A stretch of 29,872 nt of DNA, taken from a virus. The notes beneath the pieces are model-generated. The model made no database searches, was not told the DNA's origin, and was given only the letters and a program-made list of their open reading frames with translations. Location: IMG/VR virus record IMGVR_UViG_3300009164_000247, positions 1 to 29,872 of that record. One strand, written 5' to 3'. The number at the start of each line of letters is the position of its first letter. Within the stretch, counting starts at the first letter, position 1. Shown here one piece after another: positions 1 through 9,600 of this stretch. Both the position numbers and the translations under genes were made by a program.

Positions 1-1227
1 AAAAACTTACAACAATCCGGCGATCAAGCTAATGAAATAGGCAAAGCATTACTGGACTATGACAAAGATAGTGCTACAAAAGATGCAGTACCGATTGGAA
101 AAGAAAGTGAAGTTTACGACAGCAAGTCTGGAACATTTTTTAAAGGCAAGTTAACAATAACTCCAGGTCAGAGTGATTTTAAATTTTCGCAAGACAGTGA
201 TATTGTCAATGCAATTAATCAAGTGGTGTTAAAAAGTACATATATTAAAAAAGCATTCAACACAGAAAATTTAAGCCCTGAAGGTTACAGGAATTGGTGG
301 AGGGTTGATTGCCAGGTGTATAACATTGGACCAGTTAGGGCAGACACTGGAACCAAACCCAAATTGTTTGTTTACAGAGTTCATCCTTATAACGTGCATT
401 CTAGTAGATTGATGCCAGCTGGCCACAGAGCTCCGGGATATGATAATCTCAAATTGCAAGTAGTAAAAGAATACAACTATATCTATACCGGAGCCAATGT
501 AGATGTTATAAAATTTGAGATAAAATTTAATACTGGATTTTCTTATGAAATGGCCGCAGACGGTTTACAACGAACACAAGACAGTGTTAAAGAAACAGCA
601 GAAGGCGGCGCAAAAGACAAAACAAAAGAAGTAATAAATCCATTGCCTCCAGGCAAATTGCCGCAACCAGGCAGTACTCCAACTATTGTAAAATTTATTA
701 AAACATTAACTGGAACTGACCGAGGCGGTGGTGGTGGCCCTGATAATCAAGGTGTGCGAGCGGCAAGGTTGTTCCATGATGCTGTTACCAACACACAAAC
801 AGCCATGATGGATCTTGAGATGGAAATTATAGGAGATCCTTACTTTATAGCACAAAGCGGCATCGGCAATTACACTGCATCAGCTACACAGTATGCTAAT
901 CTAAACAATGATGGAAGTGCAAATTATCAAAACGGCGAAGTTGATATAATGGTAAATTTCAGAACTCCAATTGACATCAATCAAACTACAGGATTGTACA
1001 CGTTTGCAGGCGGCACAACTAGATTAGATCAATGGAGTGGACTATATGCAGTACAAAATGTAACTAGTACTTTTAAAACAGGACAATTTAAACAGACATT
1101 GAAAGGCATGCGTCGACCGTTACAAGAATTGCAAGAAGAGTCCACTCCAGCAGACACATTTGTGGCTAATAAAGACGCCCCTCCAGAAGATAGAGAAGTG
1201 GCCACAGGGGACGAATATGACTACTGA
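1..1227 (+). CDS. Putative baseplate hub protein, gp27-like by position (5' end missing)
   Basis: The reading frame is open from the first base of the window, so the true start lies upstream and at least 408 residues are present. A GTG at 223 is only an internal codon. The protein has an N-terminal beta-rich part, then a Gly/Pro/Lys-rich linker (bases about 595-690) and a run of five glycines (about 724-738). After these comes a segment ending in LEMEIIGDPYFIAQSG (about 814-858). Such an 'L-x-I-x-GDPY' strand is typical of hub proteins of the gp27/gp44 class that form the ring above the spike. It overlaps the gp5-like gene by 11 bases, which suggests translational coupling and a shared complex. 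Assignment as the hub rests on the GDPY motif and on its place beside gp5; another baseplate structural protein is possible. No enzymatic motif is visible. Confidence 0.55.
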   Translation, partial: KNLQQSGDQANEIGKALLDYDKDSATKDAVPIGKESEVYDSKSGTFFKGKLTITPGQSDFKFSQDSDIVNAINQVVLKSTYIKKAFNTENLSPEGYRNWWRVDCQVYNIGPVRADTGTKPKLFVYRVHPYNVHSSRLMPAGHRAPGYDNLKLQVVKEYNYIYTGANVDVIKFEIKFNTGFSYEMAADGLQRTQDSVKETAEGGAKDKTKEVINPLPPGKLPQPGSTPTIVKFIKTLTGTDRGGGGGPDNQGVRAARLFHDAVTNTQTAMMDLEMEIIGDPYFIAQSGIGNYTASATQYANLNNDGSANYQNGEVDIMVNFRTPIDINQTTGLYTFAGGTTRLDQWSGLYAVQNVTSTFKTGQFKQTLKGMRRPLQELQEESTPADTFVANKDAPPEDREVATGDEYDY

Positions 1228-2683
1228 AAATAATTTTAATCAAGCATCATCTGGATCAAGCGACGCTCGCCCTGGTCCGTTTTTGGCAACTGTGGTTGGC
1301 CACCAAGATCCAACATTCATGGGTACTATTGAAGTTGAACTGTTGCGTCCAACTGGTAATAACAGTGACGAAACTGCTTTGCACCAAGTAAAATACATGA
1401 GTCCATTCTACGGTGTTACTTCGGCTGCTCATCTTGGTTCAAATAATGATTATGCAAGTACACAAAAAAGTTATGGTTTTTGGATGGTGCCGCCTGATGT
1501 GGGCACAACAGTAGTGGTAATTTTCATAGACGGTGATCCAAGACGCGGATTCTGGATTGGTTGTGTGCAAGATCAAGGTATGAATTTCATGTTGCCTGGA
1601 CTTGCTGCCACGCAAAAAGTTGAAGAAGATGTTGAAGCTGACAAAGCAGGAAGATACGGTAGAGTTCCTGTTGCAGAATACAACAAAAAAGTTACTGGGT
1701 TTGAAAATCCTGATGGCACACAAACTTGGAAACCCAAACATCCGTTAGCAGATGCGCTAGGTAAACAAGGACTATTATTTGACGACACCAGAGGAATCAC
1801 ATCAAGCAGTGCCAGACGTGAAGTGCCAAGTATGGTGTTTGGCATCAGCACACCTGGGCCAGTGGATAAAAGAAACGGCGCTCCACGTGGCCGCATTGGC
1901 AAGGAAGAATGGAAGATTGATAATGCGTTTGTAGGCAGACTTGGAGGCAGTACATTTGTAATGGACGATGGCGATGCTAGATATTTGCGAAAGAAAACAG
2001 CTAGTGAAGGCCCTCCTGAGTATGCATCTTTAGAAAACGATGAATCTGGAGGCAATGTAGAAATTCCTCATAACGAATTAATACGTTTAAGAACACGCAC
2101 TGGGCATAAAATACTTTTACACAACAGCGAAGATTTAATTTACGTTGGTAATGCTAAAGGTACTGCTTGGATTGAATTAACAAGCAACGGAAAAATTGAT
2201 ATCTACTCAAAGGATAGCATCAGTGTACATACAGAAAATGATTTGAACTTTACTGCTGACAGAGATATCAACATGACAGCAAAGGGTAATATTAATTTAA
2301 ATTCAACTGGACTAACTAATTTAACAGCTAAAACAAATATCAATTTGAACTCAGCAGGAAATAATAATTTTACAACTACTGGCATAACAAATATCAACAG
2401 CGGCGGGAATCATGTTGAAACAGCGGCACAAATACACATGAACGGCCCGCAAGCAGCCAAATCTGTAAAAGCACCAACAGCAGTTCGTGTTCCCCAAGCT
2501 GAGCCTTGGAAAAGTCATGAAAATTTAGATCCCACATCATTCACGCCTGACAAAACAAAAGCCATTGTGCCAGCAGTAGGAGCTGATCCTGTACCTGTTG
2601 AAGAAGTAGAACCGGCCTTGTGGAAAACTTACTCAACCGGGCCTGACGATACATTTACAGTTAGACCGCCTGTGGCCACTTAG
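1217..2683 (+). CDS. Baseplate central spike protein, gp5-like, without lysozyme domain
   Basis: This 488-residue protein would form the trimeric central spike below the hub. Residues about 20-140 fit an OB-fold of the gp5/VgrG kind, with FLATVVGHQDPTFMGTIEV, then a strand reading FWMVPPDVGTTVVVIFIDGD and the turn RRGFWIGCV. Residues about 315-420 are short Asn/Thr/Ile-rich repeats (DINMTAKGNINLNS and similar), typical of the triple-stranded beta-helix needle. A Pro-rich tail follows. T4 gp5 carries a lysozyme between these parts; here residues 150-270 show nothing like it. I chose the ATG at 1217 because AGGGG lies 6 bases upstream. A TTG at 1160 would add 19 residues that lie wholly inside the upstream gene. 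The gene overlaps the upstream stop by 11 bases and is followed 8 bases later by the gp25-like gene. The family is clear; the lack of lysozyme is directly visible. Confidence 0.9.
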   Translation: MTTENNFNQASSGSSDARPGPFLATVVGHQDPTFMGTIEVELLRPTGNNSDETALHQVKYMSPFYGVTSAAHLGSNNDYASTQKSYGFWMVPPDVGTTVVVIFIDGDPRRGFWIGCVQDQGMNFMLPGLAATQKVEEDVEADKAGRYGRVPVAEYNKKVTGFENPDGTQTWKPKHPLADALGKQGLLFDDTRGITSSSARREVPSMVFGISTPGPVDKRNGAPRGRIGKEEWKIDNAFVGRLGGSTFVMDDGDARYLRKKTASEGPPEYASLENDESGGNVEIPHNELIRLRTRTGHKILLHNSEDLIYVGNAKGTAWIELTSNGKIDIYSKDSISVHTENDLNFTADRDINMTAKGNINLNSTGLTNLTAKTNINLNSAGNNNFTTTGITNINSGGNHVETAAQIHMNGPQAAKSVKAPTAVRVPQAEPWKSHENLDPTSFTPDKTKAIVPAVGADPVPVEEVEPALWKTYSTGPDDTFTVRPPVAT

Positions 2684-2691
2684 GAGCAATA

Positions 2692-3135
2692 ATGAGTTCG
2701 AATTCAAAATTATATAAAAAAATAACATTGCCAGCAGTGAGCCAGCCTGATAATCTTGGCGAAAAAAAATACAAAGGATTTAGTACAGTTAACACTAATA
2801 CGGAAAACTTTAACCTCTATGATTTTGAACTGATAAAACAGGATTTGTTCAATCATTTTTACACACGCCAGGGTGAGCGATTAATGCAGCCAGCATTTGG
2901 CACAATTATATGGGATTTGTTATTTGAACCCTTGACACCTGAAATAAAAAACTTAGTTTTAGAAAATATTAATCAAATAGTTAACTATGATCCTAGAGTC
3001 AAAGCAGAGAATGTAACAGTAACAGCGTATGACCAGGGCATACAGGTACAATGCACCTTGGTATTCTTGCCTTATAACATATCGCAAACACTTCAACTAC
3101 GCTTTGATCAAGCCAACGGACTATTGATGCAGTAA
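2692..3135 (+). CDS. Baseplate wedge / sheath initiator protein, gp25-like
   Basis: This 147-residue protein belongs to the gp25/GpW (W-like lysozyme-fold) family. In contractile tails that protein sits in the inner baseplate, joins the wedge to the first sheath ring and helps start sheath assembly. The core signature is present at residues 61-71 (GERLMQPAFGT), followed by W74 and the FEP turn at residues 78-80. The segment DPRVKAENV and a beta-strand pair at the C-terminus are also usual for the family. The N-terminal 45 residues are polar and probably flexible. The size is close to that of T4 gp25 (132 residues). AGGAG at 2682-2686 lies 5 bases before the ATG and overlaps the stop codon of the gp5-like gene, so the two are probably co-translated. 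No catalytic function is expected despite the family name. Confidence 0.93.
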   Translation: MSSNSKLYKKITLPAVSQPDNLGEKKYKGFSTVNTNTENFNLYDFELIKQDLFNHFYTRQGERLMQPAFGTIIWDLLFEPLTPEIKNLVLENINQIVNYDPRVKAENVTVTAYDQGIQVQCTLVFLPYNISQTLQLRFDQANGLLMQ

Positions 3136-3156
3136 AATACGCAGTTAATATTTGAA

Positions 3157-3164
3157 AATAAATA
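3157..3164 (+). promoter_or_regulatory. T4-type late promoter box AATAAATA before gp6-like gene
   Basis: AATAAATA differs at one position from the T4 late promoter box TATAAATA, which is read by a phage sigma factor (gp55 in T4). It is followed by CAATAC and ends 17 bases before the ATG at 3182. Three other gene starts in this window have the same box at nearly the same distance, which raises confidence. A weak AGGAT Shine-Dalgarno sequence lies at 3172-3176. Confidence 0.6.
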
Positions 3165-3181
3165 CAATACTAGGATAACAT

Positions 3182-6100
3182 ATGAGCTCCATTGATAGAC
3201 AAAATAACTTGCTGATTACTGAAGATTGGAAAAAGATTTACCAGTCTTTTAAAAATGCGGATTTCCAAAGCTATGACTTTGAAAACTTGCGCAGGACTAT
3301 GATTACCTATCTGCGTACAAATTATCCTGAAGATTTTAACGATTATATTGAGTCCAGCGAATACCTTGCTCTTGTGGATCTTATTGCGTTCCTGGGTCAA
3401 AGCATAGCTTTCCGTGTTGACTTAAATGCTCGTGAAAATTTCTTAGAACTAGCAGAACGCCGCGACAGTGTATTGCGGCTAGCCCGGCTAATCAGCTACA
3501 ACGCCAAACGTAATATCCCTGCTAACGGTTTATTAAAATTTACCACAGTTAGAACAACAGAAACTGTGGTAGACAGTAATGGACGTAATTTATCAGGACA
3601 AGTTATTACATGGAACGACCCAAGTAATACCAACTGGTTAGATCAATTTACTAAAATTATGAACGCCGCAATGCCCGCAACACAGCAGTTTGGGAATCCA
3701 TCAGCTAAAGCAGACATTTACGGTATTCCAACAAGTCAATATAGATTCCAAGGGTCAAACACTGATGTACCAGTATACTCTTTCTCAAAATCAGTAGCAG
3801 GCAAATCTATGAATTTTGAAATTACCAGCACAACTATCAGTGGTGAAGAATTCATTTACGAAGAAGCGCCAAAGGTTGGTAATAGCCCGGCATGCATTTA
3901 TAGAGACGACGGACATGGCGCTGCCAGTATCAATACAGGATTCTTTTTTAATTTTACACAAGGCACATTAAATGCCGGAGCATTTACAATCAGTCAGCCA
4001 AGTACAAATGAATCAATTGATATTGCAACACAAAATATTAATAATACGGATGTATGGTTATATAGATTAGATCAGAATGGTGCAGAAGCAGAGCTATGGA
4101 CCAAAATTCCAGAACTAACTGGAAACAATGTCATTTACAACAGTCTTAATAAAAGCATAAAAAATATATATGCAGTAGTTACACGAACAGGAGACGCAGT
4201 GAGCCTGGCATTTAGCGATGGCACATTTGGCACATTACCTCTTGGTGATTTCAGAACTTATTATCGTATCAGTAATGGATTATCGTATGTTATAAATCCT
4301 GCAGATATTAGAAATATTTCAATATCTATTCCTTATACTTCTCGCAAAGGCCAGAACGAAACACTGACAGTTACTTTAAGTTTAGTCAGTACAGTGTCCA
4401 ATGCAGAATCTACAGAAACTAATGCATATATCAAAGCAAATGCATCAGCAACTTATTATACACAAAATCGAATGATAACAGCAGAGGATTACAATATTAG
4501 TCCGTTGTCTGTAAATCAGCAAGTTGCCAAAATAAAATCTGTGAACAGAACTTCTAGTGGTATTAGTAGATACTTTGATCTTAAAGACCCCACTGGAAAA
4601 TATAGCAGTACAAATTTATTTGGAAATGACGGAGTTGTATTTCAAGAATCCTATACATCACCTATGAAATTTAAATATAGTACTAAGGTAGATATTGAGG
4701 GAATTATATATAATAAAATTATTGATATAATTAAAAATCCAGATCTAAGAAATTTTTATTATTCAAATTTTATTAATTTTTTATCAACTAGTTTAAATAT
4801 TGTATGGTACAACAAAACATCTGACACCGCTTCAAGCACAGGCTATATTGGAGAATTAAATGATACACGACCATATCCTGTGGGTTCGTACACCTCAACA
4901 GATTTAAAATATTTAACGGCTAATTCTTTAGTAAAATTTACAGCACCAACCGGTTATTATTTCGATCTTGACAATAATAATGCTCTAATTTTTGGAGATG
5001 CCACGCTAGCTAACAGAGTGTCTTATGTATGGGCTCAAGTAGTATCAGTTAATGCAAACGGCACTGCCGCTGGAACTGGTACACTATCTAACGGACTTGG
5101 GCCAATTACTTTAAATCAAGTAATACCAACAACTGCTCAAATAACTCAGATTATTCCAAAATTATCCTTATCAATTTCTAGCTCGGTTATCACCGCCATG
5201 ATAGATTTAATATACAGTAACAGACCGTTTGGGTTAAGGTATGATGCAACTGATCAGAACTGGAAGATAATTTTTGAAAACAATTTAGATTCAACTTCAA
5301 GATTTAGTCTATCAAATCAAGGCAACAATTCTAATTTAAAAAACGACTCCAGTTGGATCTTATTATTTGCAACTGACAATGATTTTTATACTGTCACTAC
5401 CAGATTATTAAGATACGTATTTGAAAGCGATAATGAAATACGATTCTTTTTTGAAGATAATTCAACAGTTTATGATAATACAACTAATTCAGTAGTTAAA
5501 GATTCAATTAATATATTAAGCATTAATCCAAAACCTGGCCCAACTGGAAAACCATTTACACAGGATTTAAAATGGGATATTGTGTCGTCATTTAACGGAC
5601 TAGATGGCTATATTGATAATAAAAAAATAGTAGTATCTTTTCAAGATTCTGATAACAACGCTGTTGTTGACAATCCTCAGTTGTTTCTTGACATTGTTGA
5701 TTATGCAAATATTACAAATCCTTATATAGTACAAGAAAAATATGCTATCTCTGCAGGACAAAATGATTATCGTTATAGAAATAATGCAGATAATAAAGTA
5801 AGGTTTTTCTCAACGCAAGCCAGTGTGGGATCTTTATCAAACTATGCCAACGGCCAGTATTTTTATTTTGCTGATACTGGTGTTGTGAAACAATTAAATT
5901 TAACAAAATCAACATTAGTACCAACTTTAGATTATAAAGTGTATGTTGGTAGAGGCAATTTAAAATTTCAATATATCCACCGAGCAGATTATCAATCAAG
6001 AATAGATCCTGGCGCAAGTAATATAATGGACATATACGTTTTAACTAAAAGTTATGACACATTGTTCCGACAGTGGCTAGACGGATCAACAACAGTAAAA

Positions 6101-6634
6101 CCGTTGCCACCAAGCTCTGCTGAATTATATAATCTAATAGCACCTAAACTAAATCTAATTAAGTCTATAAGCGATGAAATTGTATACCATCCGGTAACAT
6201 ATAAATTATTATTTGGTGAAAATGCATCTGTTGATTTACAAGCTAGTTTTAAAGTTACAAAAAGTTTAAATTCAGTAGTGTCAGAAAACGATATTAAATC
6301 TCGTGTAATAACAGCAATTAATCAATTCTTTACTCTTGATAACTGGAACTTTGGCGATATATTTTATTTTACAGAACTATCAACTTATGTAATGACACAG
6401 CTTGCTCCTGATATCACTAATTTTATAATTGTACCAAGACAAGACGGTTCTTACTTTGGTAGCTTATTTGAAATAAAATGTCCAAGTGATCAAATTTTTA
6501 TTAGCAGTGCTACTGTAGACGATATTGAAATAATTACCGGAATAACTTCGGGGAATATTAAGTCAGTAACAGGCCAAGCACTTAGTGCAGTATCTTCACA
6601 AAATACAACAAGTTCAACATACGGAAATATCTAA
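3182..6634 (+). CDS. Baseplate wedge protein, gp6-like, enlarged
   Basis: In T4, gp6 dimers form the inner ring that ties the six wedges together around the hub. This 1,150-residue protein shows the typical N-terminus: an acidic/aromatic helix region with DWKKIYQSFKNADFQSYDF, then EYLALVDLIAFLGQSIAFRVD and LNARENFLELAERRDSV at residues about 57-105. It also shows a typical C-terminus at residues about 1020-1125, with NWNFGDIFYFTELSTYV, IIVPRQDGSYFGSLFEI and a TVDDIEIITGIT end. Between them lie about 900 residues of beta-rich sequence, so it is far longer than T4 gp6 (about 660 residues). It has its own late-promoter-like box upstream. Its TAA stop overlaps the ATG of the giant gene by one base (TAATG), which fits co-translation of two wedge components. 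The identity as gp6 is firm; the role of the long middle part is unknown. Confidence 0.9.
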   Translation: MSSIDRQNNLLITEDWKKIYQSFKNADFQSYDFENLRRTMITYLRTNYPEDFNDYIESSEYLALVDLIAFLGQSIAFRVDLNARENFLELAERRDSVLRLARLISYNAKRNIPANGLLKFTTVRTTETVVDSNGRNLSGQVITWNDPSNTNWLDQFTKIMNAAMPATQQFGNPSAKADIYGIPTSQYRFQGSNTDVPVYSFSKSVAGKSMNFEITSTTISGEEFIYEEAPKVGNSPACIYRDDGHGAASINTGFFFNFTQGTLNAGAFTISQPSTNESIDIATQNINNTDVWLYRLDQNGAEAELWTKIPELTGNNVIYNSLNKSIKNIYAVVTRTGDAVSLAFSDGTFGTLPLGDFRTYYRISNGLSYVINPADIRNISISIPYTSRKGQNETLTVTLSLVSTVSNAESTETNAYIKANASATYYTQNRMITAEDYNISPLSVNQQVAKIKSVNRTSSGISRYFDLKDPTGKYSSTNLFGNDGVVFQESYTSPMKFKYSTKVDIEGIIYNKIIDIIKNPDLRNFYYSNFINFLSTSLNIVWYNKTSDTASSTGYIGELNDTRPYPVGSYTSTDLKYLTANSLVKFTAPTGYYFDLDNNNALIFGDATLANRVSYVWAQVVSVNANGTAAGTGTLSNGLGPITLNQVIPTTAQITQIIPKLSLSISSSVITAMIDLIYSNRPFGLRYDATDQNWKIIFENNLDSTSRFSLSNQGNNSNLKNDSSWILLFATDNDFYTVTTRLLRYVFESDNEIRFFFEDNSTVYDNTTNSVVKDSINILSINPKPGPTGKPFTQDLKWDIVSSFNGLDGYIDNKKIVVSFQDSDNNAVVDNPQLFLDIVDYANITNPYIVQEKYAISAGQNDYRYRNNADNKVRFFSTQASVGSLSNYANGQYFYFADTGVVKQLNLTKSTLVPTLDYKVYVGRGNLKFQYIHRADYQSRIDPGASNIMDIYVLTKSYDTLFRQWLDGSTTVKPLPPSSAELYNLIAPKLNLIKSISDEIVYHPVTYKLLFGENASVDLQASFKVTKSLNSVVSENDIKSRVITAINQFFTLDNWNFGDIFYFTELSTYVMTQLAPDITNFIIVPRQDGSYFGSLFEIKCPSDQIFISSATVDDIEIITGITSGNIKSVTGQALSAVSSQNTTSSTYGNI

Positions 6635-9600
6635 TGACTGATTTTACAAATCCATCGGGCTCTAAAGGACTTAGCGTAAATTTAATACCTAACTTTTTTA
6701 AAACAGATGCTAACAAAAGATTTTTACAAGCTACAATTGATCAACTAGTAACACCTGGAGCTGTCAAAAAAGTTAATGGTTTTGTAGGAAGACAATACTC
6801 TAAATCAACCAGCGGGACAGATTTATTTGTTGAAGCCACTGATACTATCCGACAAAATTACCAGTTAGAACCATCGTTAACTGTGCAAGATACATTAGGT
6901 AACAACACATTTTTTAAAGATTACATAGACTATATTAATCAGCTAGAAGTGTTTGGAGCTAATACAGCTAATCATGCAAGGCTTAATAAGCAAGAATTCT
7001 ATTCATGGAACCCGCATATTGATTGGGACAAATTTGTTAATTTCCAAAATTACTACTGGTTATCCTATGGCCCTAGCACCATTACAATTTACGGTCAGCA
7101 ATTAACTGCGGAAAGCACATATAAAATTTCTTTAGAGTACCAAGGTCAAAATAATCAATATGTTTTTACTCCAGACGGATTAACACCAAACCCTTCAATA
7201 CGACTTTATAGAGGACAGACTTATAAATTTATTGTATCCAGTCCAGGCAATCCAATCAGTATCAAAACTGCTAGGTCTTTAGGCATTACCGACCGATATG
7301 TGATTTCAGGCATTGATGCTTACGGCGTTGAGAACGGCGTAATAACTGTAGTAATTCCAGTAAATTCGCCAAATGTTTTGTATTATCAAAGCGAAACTGA
7401 TATCAATTTAGGTGGTGTCTTTGAAATATATGATATAGATGAAAATTCTTTTATCAACGTTGCAACAGATATTTTAGGAAAAATTACATATACATTGAGT
7501 AATGGAGTTGAATTGTCTAACGGTATGAAAGTGTCGTTTGGCGGCCAAGTTTTTCCTTTGGAATATGCAACCGGCGAATACTATGTTGAAGGGGTAGGCA
7601 CGGCAATTAAATTAATTGAAAAATCTATTTTAGAAATTTCTACAACCTATACAGAATCTGAAACATTATTATTTGATTCAAATAACTTTGATACAGATGC
7701 ATTTAGTGATTCAACCGGCTTTGCAAAAACATTAGATTATATGGTTATTAATCGAGCCAGCCGAGACCATAACCCTTGGTCTAGGTATAATAGATGGTTC
7801 CACAAAGATGTAATAACTGCCAGCGCAACATTTAACAACACAACCGCATCGTTGGACCAGAGTCTTCGAGCAGTACGGCCTATTATTGAATTTGATGCTG
7901 ACTTAAAATTATTTAATTTTGGCACAGATGCCATAGCTGATATAGATTTGGTTGACTCGTTTACCACGGATGCATTTTCAACAATTGAAGGTAGCTTGGG
8001 ATACAGCATTGATGGTATTAGTTTATCAGCAGGTCAAAAAATCTTATTTTTATCAGATAATGATAGACTAGTTAAAAACAAAATTTTTAAAGTAGAATTT
8101 ATTGATGTCAGACACCTATCAAGTAACTCTAGACAAATTCATCTAGTAGAATTACATGCGCCGGTCATCAATGAAGTAGTATTAGTTAAACAAGGAAAAA
8201 CCAATCAAGGATTAATGTATTGGTTCAGCGGCACTACTTGGGTGCTAGCGCAACAAAAATCAGATACCAATCAATTTCCATTGTTTGATGTTGTTGACAA
8301 CAACGGAATTAGTTTTGGAAATTTAGAAAAATACGACGGTAGTACATTTAAAGGAACACAATTATTTTCCTATAAAGTTAATTCTAACGGGATTATTGAT
8401 ACCAATCTTGGGTTTGGATTATCTTATAGGAATATAGAAAATATAGGCGATATTGTTTTTAATTTTAATTTTGATACTGATACATTTTCTTATAAAAAAA
8501 TAACTAATATTATACCAAGCCCAATTAACACGGGATATTTACTTACAAAAGATTATGCAGGAAACACAGTTTATACAAATACATGGGAAAAATGTAATGC
8601 AAAAACAACTCAACCTGCTATTCGAATTTATAAAAATTCAAACACTGTTAATAATTTTAAATTAGATATTTTTGATAATGTGTTAGATCTTGCAGATTTA
8701 ATAATACGTGTGTATATTAATGGCAAACGTTTAGCAAGGGATCATTGGTCTGTAGCGGATAGTTCAGATTATAAAATTATAAAATTCAAAAACGATGCTT
8801 TGCCGACAGATGTTATTACAATTAAAGCATATGCTAATCAACCAATTAATAGTAATGGGTTTTATGAAATTCCTGTAAACTTACAACATAATCCTATGAA
8901 CAGTTCGGTATCGTCTCTGACATTGGGGGAAGTAATCGATCACGTTGATAGTATTGTTGATAATATCTACCAGGAGGATGCAGATAGCATAGAAGAAGTT
9001 GACTACGATCTAAAAACTAATCTTACGTTTATTGGCGTATTTCCGGGAGCAAGTAATTTACGAGATTTAGGTAATATTACTCCGTACGGTACAAAATTTG
9101 TTCAACACAGCGGCCCAGCAAGTATTTCTTTATATCACATTACAACTGATACTAATAATGTAATACGATCGGTGCAAGAAAGTAGAGACAAATATGTGCA
9201 ATTCAAAAAGAATTTCTTAGCAGTTGCTTTAAATTTGGGAGTTGAAACAACTCCCGCAAAGCAGGTTGATTTAATATTAGAAAAGATTAATAAAGATTAT
9301 TCAAAGAATAATTCATATTATTTTAGTGATATGGTTCCGTATCGAGCCAGCACAACAACTAATATTACTGTAGTTGATGCTCGTATAAAAACATATCCTT
9401 TAAAGACAGCATTTACTTTGGACATATTGTCTAGTAGGGCAGTTATTGTTTATGTTAATAATGAACAATTAATTTATAAGAAAGATTATTATTTTAGCGA
9501 GCAAGGATTTGTTGTCATCTCAATAAACTTAAATGAACGTGATGTTATAACTATTTCTGAATATGAAAGTACAGACGGCTCGTATGTTCCTGAAACTCCT

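Noticed and set aside
1160-1216. TTG at 1160 as the start of the gp5-like gene
   Set aside because: It lies deep in the upstream gene and the extra 19 residues look out of frame. The ATG at 1217 has AGGGG at good spacing.
223-1227. GTG at 223 as the start of the first gene
   Set aside because: The frame is open to base 1 with coding-like sequence and no ribosome binding site before the GTG; the gene simply runs in from outside the window.
1573-2055. Minus-strand open frames of 60-210 codons throughout the window, such as 1573-2055 and 22356-22982
   Set aside because: All lie opposite well-supported genes and have compositions expected from the complement of Ser/Thr/Asn-rich fibre genes. None shows a domain.
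1600-2150. Lysozyme domain within the gp5-like gene
   Set aside because: No Glu-Asp-Thr-type catalytic arrangement or other muralytic motif is visible between the OB-fold and the beta-helix.
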